Origin: Isosphaeraceae bacterium
GTDB taxonomy: Bacteria; Planctomycetota; Planctomycetia; Isosphaerales; Isosphaeraceae
Assembly (NCBI GenBank): GCA_025356435.1
Contig: JANXSY010000209.1
Span: 1-32,027 of the forward strand
Direction: 5' to 3'
DNA: 32,027 nt
The translations under genes and the position numbers were made by a program. A model generated the notes under the pieces. It saw only the letters and a list, made by a program, of their open reading frames with translations, ran no database searches and was not told the DNA's origin. This document shows positions 24,637-32,027 of the stretch, piece after piece. The stretch's first letter is position 1. Each line of letters opens with the position of its first letter.

Positions 24637-25701
24637 ATGCCGATGCTCCTCGCCCAGGCCGGGCAACCTTCTCCGACGCAGATCGGCGTGATCGTCCTGA
24701 TCGTCGCCGTCGCGCTGTTTGTCCTGTTTGCGTTCATCCTCTTCGCCAAGTTTTTCAACCTCTGGATTCAGGCGAAGATGACGCATGCCAACGTCGGCAT
24801 CTTCGACCTGATCGGCATGTCTTTGCGGAAGGTCAATCCGAACATCATCGTCCGGTCGAAAATCATGGCGATCCAGGCCGGCCTGACCGAAAAAGACGGT
24901 GTGACGACCCGGGGCCTTGAAGCCCACTACCTCGCGGGAGGCAATGTGCCGAACGTCGTCAGGGCCTTGATCGCCGCAAATCGCGCCGACATCCCCCTGT
25001 CTTACAAGCGGGCCGCCGCGATCGACCTCGCCGGCCGAAACGTCCTTGATGCCGTGCAGACGAGCGTCAACCCGAAGGTTATCGACTGCCCTGATCCGGC
25101 CAAGGGCCGCCAGACTGTCGACGCCGTCGCCATGGACGGGATTCAGCTCAAGGCGAAGGCCCGCGTGACGGTTCGCACCAATATCGAACGTCTCGTCGGT
25201 GGTGCGACCGAAGAAACGATCATCGCCCGCGTTGGCGAGGGTATCGTCACGACGATCGGTTCGGCCGAGTCGCACAAGCTCGTGCTGGCGAATCCCGACT
25301 CGATCTCCAAGCGAGTCTTGGAGAAAGGTCTCGACGCCGGGACCGCCTTCGAGATCCTCTCGATCGACATCGCTGACATCGACGTGGGCGACAACATCGG
25401 TGCCAACCTCCAGGCCGCTCAGGCCGAGGCCGACACCCGCGTTGCCCGCGCCAAGGCCGAAGAGCGTCGCGCCTTCGCCGTCGCGATGGAGCAGGAATGG
25501 CTCGCGGCCGTCCAGGAGAACCGGGCCAAGGTTATCGCTGCTGAGGCCGAAGTCCCGCTGGCGATCGCCGACGCCTTCCGCAAGGGCAACCTCGGCATCA
25601 CCGACTATTACCAACTCCGCAACATCCAGGCCGACACCGAGATGCGATCGTCGATCGCCGGCTCCGGCAACTCCCGATCCCAGACCACGAACAACTCCTG
25701 A
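24637..25701 (+). CDS. floA: Flotillin-like protein FloA
   Basis: 354 residues, near the usual length of bacterial FloA (YqfA). The N-terminus is a membrane hairpin or helix (about 15-42, [21 protein letters not shown]), and then the family's opening block [93 protein letters not shown] and the long charged coiled-coil with [21 protein letters not shown] follow. The final part, [21 protein letters not shown], is diagnostic. FloA organises membrane microdomains and works with NfeD proteins. GAGAG lies upstream of the ATG. It heads the pair with the uncharacterised gene 69 bp downstream. Confidence 0.95.
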   Translation: MPMLLAQAGQPSPTQIGVIVLIVAVALFVLFAFILFAKFFNLWIQAKMTHANVGIFDLIGMSLRKVNPNIIVRSKIMAIQAGLTEKDGVTTRGLEAHYLAGGNVPNVVRALIAANRADIPLSYKRAAAIDLAGRNVLDAVQTSVNPKVIDCPDPAKGRQTVDAVAMDGIQLKAKARVTVRTNIERLVGGATEETIIARVGEGIVTTIGSAESHKLVLANPDSISKRVLEKGLDAGTAFEILSIDIADIDVGDNIGANLQAAQAEADTRVARAKAEERRAFAVAMEQEWLAAVQENRAKVIAAEAEVPLAIADAFRKGNLGITDYYQLRNIQADTEMRSSIAGSGNSRSQTTNNS

Positions 25702-25770
25702 CCGCCGGCGCGAGTCGAGACGGCCCCCACCGAGGGAGGGGCCGCCGGCCGCCCGGGCGAGGACACTTTC

Positions 25771-26403
25771 ATGGACCTCGACATCCTCTGGAAGGCGATC
25801 GTCCCGCTTACCTTCCTCGCGATCTGGGCGTTGACCGCGCTCTTCAACCGCGACGTCAAGCCGCTACCCTCGCGCATCCAGGCACCGGTCAATCCGTATG
25901 CCCTCAAGCCGACCCCGCCGCCACCCCGACCGGCCCCGACCGAGCGGACGCCGGCGATCCGCTGGGCGAGCCAGGTGAACACATCCCTCCGGCCGGGCGG
26001 CGGGCTCGACGACGATATCGTCATCCTCGACCCTCCTCGCACGATCCGTCCGCTCCAGACCAAGGGGGTCGCGCCGGCCCGTCGCACAAAGGCGAAGCCC
26101 GCTGCCGTGTCGAGTTCGACCCACCAGTCTTACCCGGCCCGCGAGGGGTTGGCTGGAGTCTCGCAGACGGTCAACCAGCAGATCACCAAAACGCTCAAGC
26201 TCCAACCACTCTCCGAGACGTCTGTCGCCACCCCCGTCCAATCCGTCACGGCCGCGACTTCGATCGACGTCGGCGATGTCAAGGGGGGCCTCGCCGGTGT
26301 CGCAGCCTCCTTCAATGATCCGAAGCGGCTGCGAGAAGCGATCATCGTCAGCGTGATCCTCCAGCCCCCCGTCTCGCTGCGAGGTCGCAACAGACGGATC
26401 TGA
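25771..26403 (+). CDS. Uncharacterised anchored proline-rich protein downstream of floA
   Basis: 210 residues; GAGGA lies 8 nt before the ATG. I do not recognise a family. One membrane helix at about 7-26 (WKAIVPLTFLAIWALTALF) is followed by a proline-rich stretch (38-60, with TPPPPRPAP). The middle (60-170) is low complexity and polar, with repeats of AGV. The end is more ordered: a conserved-looking LREAIIVSVILQPPVSLRGRNR. It sits where Bacillus has yqfB-type small genes after floA, so it may be a FloA-associated protein, as an inference from position only. It is the last gene before the shared bidirectional terminator. Confidence 0.7.
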   Translation: MDLDILWKAIVPLTFLAIWALTALFNRDVKPLPSRIQAPVNPYALKPTPPPPRPAPTERTPAIRWASQVNTSLRPGGGLDDDIVILDPPRTIRPLQTKGVAPARRTKAKPAAVSSSTHQSYPAREGLAGVSQTVNQQITKTLKLQPLSETSVATPVQSVTAATSIDVGDVKGGLAGVAASFNDPKRLREAIIVSVILQPPVSLRGRNRRI

Positions 26404-26426
26404 TCAGCGCCACTCGGTTCAAAAAC

Positions 26427-26463
26427 AAAAGGCCCTCCCCCAGTTCGGGGGAGGGCCTTTTTT
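26427..26463. terminator. Bidirectional Rho-independent terminator
   Basis: GGCCCTCCCCC (26431-26441) and GGGGGAGGGCC (26447-26457) form a perfect 11-bp stem around AGTTC, with AAAA before and a run of six T after. It can stop the plus-strand floA block and the minus-strand TPR transcript. Confidence 0.93.
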
Positions 26464-26486
26464 GTGGACAGTCTCTGCCCCTCGGA

Positions 26487-29400
26487 TCAGCGATTGACCT
26501 TCGCGGCGAGTGCCGACATCTCGGCGGCCATCTCGGGGGGAAGCTGGGCGATCCCCGCCTTGGCGGTTTCGAGATAGGCCACGGCCTTGCGGGCGCGGGC
26601 GGAGTCAGACGCGATCAGCTTGGCCATGTGAAAGTTCAGGACCGGCATCTTCGGGGCCTTACGGAGCCCCTGCGTGAACGACTCCTCGGCCTCTCGCGAC
26701 CGCCCAAGTGCCTGCTGGATGGCCCCCAGGGTGTCGAAGAATTCGGCGGGAAGAGTCGCCAGCTCGACCCGCTTGACCAGCCCTTCAGCGAGGTCGATGG
26801 CCTCCTGGCCGCGATTCAGATAGGTGTGGAGAATCCACGCCTTATTGTTCACCGCTTCGACGTTGTTCGGCTGGTCCTTCAAAACCAGATTGAACTCGGC
26901 GAGAGCACGGTTGAGATAGTCAACCCGTTCCGAGCCTTGCCGCGACTCGGCGAGCGAGAGGAGCAGGTCTCCCAGGTTGAGCTGCACGGTCCGGGTGTTC
27001 GAGAGCTTGACAGCCTTCTCGCCCCAGGGGAGGGCCATTTCGAGCTGTCCCGACCGGTGCAGGCCGACAGCTACCGCCTGGCACATCACGCCCGTAGTGT
27101 CTTTGCCGGCATACTCCTCGGCCAGGGCCTTGGCCTCGGCGAGCGTCGCGGGGTCGGCGGATTGGCCGGGCGCGAGGGGCTGGCAGAGGATGCGGAGGAC
27201 GATCGAGAGGCCGTTCGAGTCGGTCGACACCGCCTTGAGGCCCGCCTTGAGCGTTGCGATCGCCTGATCTCTGCTGCCGTTGTTAATGTAGACTTCGGCC
27301 ATCAGGTGATAGGCTTCGGAGAAGGTCGGCCGCGCCTTGATCGCCTCGACCAGGCCGGCGATCGCGTTCGCCCGGTTGGCGGAGACCTGCGACGGCGAAC
27401 CCGTCGAGGCCGAGAGAGCGCGGGCCTTGATGAGCAGCGCCCCGGGCTGGGCGGGGTCGGCATCAAGGACCATCTTGGCGTTGCGAAGGGCCTGGTCGAA
27501 GTCGCCCAACTGGAGGTCGGTCTGGGCCAGCATGAGCCTGACCTCTGACTGACGCGGGTTCCGCTCCAGGGCCTCGGTATAGGCTGCGGCCACGTCGCGG
27601 GGCCGGTCCTGCGTCGAATAGATCTGGGCCCGGAGCAGGGCACCGAGCGACGTCCCCTTGGCTAGCTTGTCGATCTCTTGGGTCAGGGTGACAGCCCGCG
27701 AGGTCTCGCCCTTGCGGATCGCCAGCTCGCATTCAAGCTGGGCGAACGCAGGGTCTTCGAGGAACTTCGTGCGGAACTCGCGGATCAGGCTCAACGTGCG
27801 GGCGTTGAGAGCGTCGGCGGCCGGCTTGTCGCCCTTGCCATTGGCCTCGATCGCCTGAGAGGCCACCAGCCTCACGAGCGAGACGGCGAGCGACTGATCG
27901 GTCGGGTTCGCCTTGAGCAGGTCGACCGTGACCCCCTCGGCGGCGACATAGTTTCGGTTGTCGCGGTGCAGGTTGATGAGAATGCGCGAGAACGAGCCCT
28001 TGGGGTCGTCTTTGGCCTTCGCCTCGATGAACGCGATCGCCCCCTTGCGGTCACCGTTCAGGCCGAGCAGTCGGGCCTTCGCCTGAGCCAGCTCGACTGA
28101 CTTCGGCTGCGTTGAAAGCCCCTCGTCGATCGCCCCGATCGAGCGCGGGAGCGAGTCGGACACAGGCGGCAGGCTGTTCTCGACCGCCGCGAGCAGGAGA
28201 TAGAAGGCGACCGGCGTCTTTGCCTTGTCCTTCGAGGTGTCGATGGCGCGACGGACGAGCGCCTTGGCCTCAGCCAGCTTGTCGGTCGTCGCGAGCAGTT
28301 GGGTCTCGACGCTCACGGCCCAGGGGTGGTCGGGCTTCTCCTTGAGGACGGCGAGGATCAGTTCCTGCGCGGTCGCCTCTTCTTTATTGTTCCGGAAGAA
28401 CATCGCGGCGGCGACCCGCTCTTCGGTCGATGCCGGGTTGGCGGTGTCAGCCAGGATCGCCTGGAGTTCGACCTTCGCGGCGGGCCATTGCCCCTTGGCA
28501 ATGTTCGCCGAGATCAGCTTCCAGCGCAGGTCTCGCGTCACGTTCGCGGGCGAGTTCTCCTTGAGCATCCCCTGATACCGCGCGATCGCGCCGTCGATAT
28601 CACCGGTCTCAAGCTGGAGGTTCGCAAGGGCCGACTGTGCGGCCGTCATCAGCGAGAGGTTGGTGTCAACCTCCTTCACCGAGTCGGTCTTGGCGAGATT
28701 TTCAAGGACCTTGGTCGCGGCCTGGGGGTCGGTCAGGCCGTCGAGTTGAGCCTTCCAGTATTGGACGAGTTTGTTGTTCGGGTCTTTCTTGAGCGCGGCC
28801 TCGTAGAAGGTCGCGGCGAGGCGGGTGTTGCCGCGAGCAAGAGCGACCTGGGCGTCGAGCATGTCAGCGACGGAGGCCTCTTTCCACCGGTTGCGGATCT
28901 TGGCGATCGTCGCGGCGGCGGCTTCGTAGTCGCGCCCCTGGATATCGAGCTGGGCGAGCCGGACGAGCGGCGACGACCGGTCACACCGTTCGGCGATCTG
29001 GCCGAGCAGGGCACGCGCCTCGGCGGGCTTCTTGAGCGGATCGGCCAAGATCCACGACCGCAACTCGACGAGCAGGATATTCTCGGGATCGGCCACCAAC
29101 GCGGCGGCAACGAGCGTATCGGCCTCTTCGGCCTTCTTTTCGGAGACGAGGATCTCGGCTTCGAGCGAGATCAGCTCGCTGCTCCGGGGATACTGCACGC
29201 GGGCCTTCCGCAGTCGGGCGGTCGCCAGGTCGAACTTCTTCTGGCCCCGAAGGGTGTTGATCGCCAGCAGCTCGCAACTCGGGCTGGCCTGGCCTGCCTT
29301 GCTCATGGCGTCGAGGCGGGCATAGGCGTCGTCGGGCCGGTTGAGCAACAACTCGATCTGCGCCAGTCGAAGCTGGACGGTCGCCGTCGGCTTCTGGCCG

Positions 29401-31064
29401 TTGGCAAACGCTTTCTGATACGACTCAATCGCCTTGGCAAGCTCGTCGGGGGTCTTCTTGGCCTGGTGGATCTCGGCATAGACGAGGTGGAGGACGCCCG
29501 CCATGTCTTTGCCGAGCCGTCCTGCGTCGACTTCAGCGAGAAGGCCGATGACGATCGGCTCGGCATATTCGGGATAGCCGCCGTGGACCATCGCCCACGC
29601 GGCCCAGACCTGGTAGCGCGGTTCGAGGTTGCCCAGTCGGGACGCCTTCTGGAGATAGACCCGGCCGAGTTCGGTCTCGCGAGTCAGGATCAGCGCGACG
29701 CCGTAACGGGCCTGGGACTCCGCCAGTTCGGGGAGTTCGGCCGCGGCCGTCTTGAGGTGCGTGAGGGCGGAGGTGCGGAACTTGGCCTCGGCCTGAGCGG
29801 AGCCGTCGAGGTTCTTGGCCTGGAGGGCGGTGAGTTGTTCGATCTCGGTCTGGCCCTGATACATGTGACCGAAGGCGCGGAAGCGGGGGTTGGGTCCGTC
29901 GAGCAGGGCCTTGATGTGGGGGGCCGCAAGCTCGAAGCGGCCCGGATCTTCGTTGCCGGTAAGGATCGCGTGAACCGCAAGGGCGCGGAGGCTGAGGCCA
30001 GCGTCGCTGTTCGCCTGCCGGATGGCGGCGGGTGCCTTGAACGCCCGCTCGATCACCGCAAGGCATTCCTTCCGCTTGTCGCGAAACCGAAGGTGGTCGG
30101 CATAGGCGAAGAAGACGCCAAGCTCGGCCCCGCCCTTCGTGGCGAGCGTCTTCTGGAAGATTGCCTCGGCCACAGCCTCGACCGAGCCGTCGAGGTCTTT
30201 CCGGTCGGGCATCTTCACGAGCACGTTCTGGACGGTCTCCATCACCCGGCCGACGCGGGCGATCCGGGTCGGGTCGACCTCGTCTCCCGCCGTAAGAGTC
30301 TGCGCCGAGGCGTTGACGGCCTGAACGCGGTCGGCGAGCGTCGAAGACTCATCGATCGTCTGAATATCGAGGGCGCGAAGCCGGAACAACGCCATCGAGT
30401 CGACCGAGGCGAGGCCCATCGATTCCTTGATCGCCCGAGAGGCGACGAGCACCGACCTGAGCCCGGCCGCGTCATTGCCGACCTGGGCGATGCGGGCCGC
30501 CAGCCAGAAAGCGCGGACGGGACGGGGTGAGGCCTTGTCGACGAACGCCTGATGTCGCTTGATTTCGCTCATATTAGGCGACGACTCGTCGAGCAAGTCC
30601 GACGCGAGGACATAGTGGCCAGTCGGGTCGGTCGCGTCGAGCTTGAGCAGGTCGGTGGCCCGTCGGACCGCCTCGGCGTGCTCATCCTGGTTGACCGCAT
30701 AGGCGAGCAGCGCCCTGACCGGCTCGACGAGTGTAGGCCCCCACCTCGCGGCCTCGGCCAGGCTAACACGGCGGGCGGCGTCAATCTTCGCCACCTTATC
30801 GGCCGGGGCCGCGCCGAGCCATTCTCCATAGAGTCCGGCGAATTCGAGATGGATCGCGGAGTTGCGGCCGTCCTGCTGGAGCGCCCGTTTGAACTCGACC
30901 TCGGCCTCTTCGAACCGCCTAGCCTTCGCCTCGGCGCGGGCTTTGGCGAGGATGCCTGCCGTCCCCCGAGGGCCTCGCACGACCGTGAAGGCAACCAGCC
31001 CTCCCAGTGCGACGGCCACAAACACTGCCGAGAGAATGAGCAGGGGTTTCCAACGGACGGTCAT
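26487..31064 (-). CDS. Giant membrane-anchored TPR-repeat protein
   Basis: 1525 residues; AAGGAG lies 9 nt before the ATG. The N-terminus is a membrane anchor at about 8-28 (LLILSAVFVAVALGGLVAFTV), and the rest is a long array of helix pairs with TPR signatures. Examples are AKARRFEEAEVEFKRALQQDG near the start, ARGNTRLAATFYEAALKKDP in the middle, AAAYTEALERNPRQSEVRLM, and NNKAWILHTYLNRGQEAIDL at the end. The layout fits a scaffold facing the periplasm, the anchor being at the N-terminus. TPR proteins of this size and shape (like PEP-CTERM or Planctomycete-type secretion scaffolds) are mostly uncharacterised. It is monocistronic, divergent from the acyltransferase gene and convergent with the floA block. 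Confidence 0.88.
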   Translation of the reverse strand: MTVRWKPLLILSAVFVAVALGGLVAFTVVRGPRGTAGILAKARAEAKARRFEEAEVEFKRALQQDGRNSAIHLEFAGLYGEWLGAAPADKVAKIDAARRVSLAEAARWGPTLVEPVRALLAYAVNQDEHAEAVRRATDLLKLDATDPTGHYVLASDLLDESSPNMSEIKRHQAFVDKASPRPVRAFWLAARIAQVGNDAAGLRSVLVASRAIKESMGLASVDSMALFRLRALDIQTIDESSTLADRVQAVNASAQTLTAGDEVDPTRIARVGRVMETVQNVLVKMPDRKDLDGSVEAVAEAIFQKTLATKGGAELGVFFAYADHLRFRDKRKECLAVIERAFKAPAAIRQANSDAGLSLRALAVHAILTGNEDPGRFELAAPHIKALLDGPNPRFRAFGHMYQGQTEIEQLTALQAKNLDGSAQAEAKFRTSALTHLKTAAAELPELAESQARYGVALILTRETELGRVYLQKASRLGNLEPRYQVWAAWAMVHGGYPEYAEPIVIGLLAEVDAGRLGKDMAGVLHLVYAEIHQAKKTPDELAKAIESYQKAFANGQKPTATVQLRLAQIELLLNRPDDAYARLDAMSKAGQASPSCELLAINTLRGQKKFDLATARLRKARVQYPRSSELISLEAEILVSEKKAEEADTLVAAALVADPENILLVELRSWILADPLKKPAEARALLGQIAERCDRSSPLVRLAQLDIQGRDYEAAAATIAKIRNRWKEASVADMLDAQVALARGNTRLAATFYEAALKKDPNNKLVQYWKAQLDGLTDPQAATKVLENLAKTDSVKEVDTNLSLMTAAQSALANLQLETGDIDGAIARYQGMLKENSPANVTRDLRWKLISANIAKGQWPAAKVELQAILADTANPASTEERVAAAMFFRNNKEEATAQELILAVLKEKPDHPWAVSVETQLLATTDKLAEAKALVRRAIDTSKDKAKTPVAFYLLLAAVENSLPPVSDSLPRSIGAIDEGLSTQPKSVELAQAKARLLGLNGDRKGAIAFIEAKAKDDPKGSFSRILINLHRDNRNYVAAEGVTVDLLKANPTDQSLAVSLVRLVASQAIEANGKGDKPAADALNARTLSLIREFRTKFLEDPAFAQLECELAIRKGETSRAVTLTQEIDKLAKGTSLGALLRAQIYSTQDRPRDVAAAYTEALERNPRQSEVRLMLAQTDLQLGDFDQALRNAKMVLDADPAQPGALLIKARALSASTGSPSQVSANRANAIAGLVEAIKARPTFSEAYHLMAEVYINNGSRDQAIATLKAGLKAVSTDSNGLSIVLRILCQPLAPGQSADPATLAEAKALAEEYAGKDTTGVMCQAVAVGLHRSGQLEMALPWGEKAVKLSNTRTVQLNLGDLLLSLAESRQGSERVDYLNRALAEFNLVLKDQPNNVEAVNNKAWILHTYLNRGQEAIDLAEGLVKRVELATLPAEFFDTLGAIQQALGRSREAEESFTQGLRKAPKMPVLNFHMAKLIASDSARARKAVAYLETAKAGIAQLPPEMAAEMSALAAKVNR

Positions 31065-31803
31065 CGGGCACAGCTCCTTTGGCTCGCGGGGCCGGACCTC
31101 GCGTTCCGGACGGCCCCGTGACGACCCTCATGGTCGAACAGCGGGCCGGAGTCGCGAGGCGGTGGAAATTCCAGGTCAAAAATCAGTTCCGGTCGGTCGG
31201 CAATCTCCGAAAGCCAACCGTCGAGTCGTCGTCGCATCCCGGTCGGTCATTGGCCCGGTCGCGTCGAAAGGATCGCCCCGCCGGACGGGCGGGACTTACC
31301 AAAGTAGCAGTCGGAATCGGCAGGAATCGGGCGACAACACGGTCATTACGAGGAAATGGTCGAATTCGACGATTGTCCCGAAGCCGAATTTGACCTTAGC
31401 CTCCCGCTACCTGAAATCGAGATCGTGTTCGTGGATCGTGCAAGGATCTTGTGAACCACTTCTGACGCCGTCCTTCACGCCGCTATCAACGATTTCGGTT
31501 CGAGCGAGGATTCCCCCGGAACCTTGACGATGGGCATGAACGCCTTGCGGACCAGGGACCGAAGTCGTGCGAATAGGCGTTCGCGGGAACTACTCCTCCG
31601 GTCATCGCGCCGGGGCCGACAAGGAAATGTTGCATTTCTTCATCACGTCTTCGATTATTGACTTGCAATTGCGTGTCAAGGGACTCAATATCATCTACAA
31701 GTTTGCTCCTTAATATCAAAATACACACCGTTTTCTTAATTGAGATTTATGAACAACTTAAAAAATAGCCCAATACCCCAGGGAGACATCGTTAAAGAAC
31801 GCG
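31065..31803. other. Large intergenic region upstream of the TPR and acyltransferase genes
   Basis: About 740 bp between divergent genes. The first 400 bp are GC-rich with no clear frame. From about 31620 the DNA turns AT-rich, with runs such as CTTAAAAAATAG, unlike the rest of the window. It probably holds the acyltransferase promoter, though no -35/-10 pair stands out. The minus strand has an 80-codon open frame (31486-31728) and a second fragment in a shifted frame ending at 31475. These are too weak to call a gene. Confidence 0.5.
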
Positions 31804-31816
31804 ATGTCTCCCTGGG
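31777..31816 (+). promoter_or_regulatory. 15-bp perfect inverted repeat overlapping the acyltransferase start
   Basis: CCCAGGGAGACATCG (31777-31791) is repeated inverted as CGATGTCTCCCTGGG (31802-31816) around a 10-nt loop. The left arm carries an SD-like AGGGAG, and the right arm contains the apparent ATG start at 31804. There is no T-run, so it is not a simple terminator for plus-strand transcription. In mRNA it would bury the start region. Confidence 0.6.
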
Positions 31817-32027
31817 TGACGTGTGGGCGTGTTCCGTGCCTGGATGGGCTCCGTGCCGTGGCGATCGCTCTCGTCTTCTACGCCCATGGCACGAAGGGAT
31901 GGTCCTTAATGACGGCGGTCGGTGGCCACTTCGCCGCCGCGAGGTTAGGAGTTGATCTCTTCTTTGTGCTCTCGGGCTTCCTGATCACACTTTTGCTCTT
32001 CCGCGAGCAAGATCGCGACGGCCGGAT
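31804..32027 (+). CDS. Acyltransferase-3 family membrane protein, partial
   Basis: Only the first 74 or so residues are in the window; the frame is open at the right edge. It reads CLDGLRAVAIALVFYAHG, then a loop, then RLGVDLFFVLSGFLITLLLFRE. That is the signature of acyltransferase 3 (OafA/YrhL type), with the family's GVDLFFVLSGFLIT motif and a catalytic-type histidine in AHG. These enzymes move acyl groups, often acetyl, onto exported carbohydrates. The start is uncertain: ATG 31804 and GTG 31816 are both possible, the frame is open back to 31762, and no well-placed ribosome site is seen. The ATG lies inside a perfect inverted repeat, described separately. Confidence 0.85.
   Translation, partial: MSPWVTCGRVPCLDGLRAVAIALVFYAHGTKGWSLMTAVGGHFAAARLGVDLFFVLSGFLITLLLFREQDRDGR

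Noticed and set aside
28299..30530. Plus-strand open frame of 743 codons
   Set aside because: Antisense to the TPR gene in high-GC DNA; such long antisense frames are expected there, and the product shows no family motif.
31475..31728. Minus-strand 80-codon open frame plus a shifted fragment ending at 31475
   Set aside because: The fragments could be a broken gene, but they have no recognisable motif and no ribosome site, and much of the frame is serine- and arginine-rich.

Overview
The window looks like chromosomal DNA of a planctomycete, probably of the Isosphaeraceae type. The support is high GC content, a DUF1559 pseudopilin-like protein, a TIGR03009-like secreted protein, a planctomycete-style Ser/Thr kinase with a C-terminal membrane anchor, a formylglycine-type sulfatase, and a flotillin (FloA) locus with two NfeD proteins. 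The phylum call is firm. The family call is inference. I see no insertion sequence, phage gene, CRISPR array, rRNA or tRNA.

Layout. Positions 1-7001 hold a MEMO-family protein that runs off the left edge (-), a secreted thioredoxin/YHS protein (-), a periplasmic cyclophilin (+), a 7Fe ferredoxin (+) with a clear terminator, a DUF1559 protein (-), an HNH protein (-) and a 3-isopropylmalate dehydrogenase-like enzyme (-). Positions 7345-8658 encode a membrane-anchored Ser/Thr kinase (+). Positions 8705-15492 form a compact five-gene minus-strand cluster: RlmI-like rRNA methyltransferase, secreted propeller-like protein, sulfatase, YfhO-like membrane protein, small CxxC protein. The spacings are 24 bp or less and the last junction is a TGATG overlap, so an operon is likely. 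Positions 15493-16157 are non-coding apart from a possible decayed gene and a possible micro-ORF. Positions 16158-20118 contain a lone receiver-domain protein (-), a lipoprotein (+), an ECF-like sigma factor (-) and a class I aminotransferase (-). Positions 20502-26403 run on the plus strand: TIGR03009-like protein, long NfeD, short NfeD, FloA and an uncharacterised proline-rich anchored protein. This block ends at a bidirectional terminator shared with a 1525-residue TPR protein (-). An acyltransferase-3 gene starts at 31804 and runs off the right edge.

How genes fit together. NfeD, NfeD and FloA form a membrane-microdomain (flotillin) module. Both ClpP-like halves of the long NfeD appear to have glycine where the family has its catalytic serine. 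The sulfatase, propeller and YfhO proteins suggest work on exported or surface carbohydrate. The kinase, receiver and sigma factor are separate regulatory units.

The signals least explained by the genes are: a pair of related hairpin-forming intergenic repeats (about 2548-2649 and 20268-20406); a 15-bp perfect inverted repeat whose 3' arm contains the apparent start codon of the acyltransferase gene; a 16-bp perfect palindrome upstream of floA; and a frameshifted coding remnant at 15824-16120. I did not find a convincing wholly new system. The NfeD-FloA locus and the repeat pair are the best candidates for a second look.
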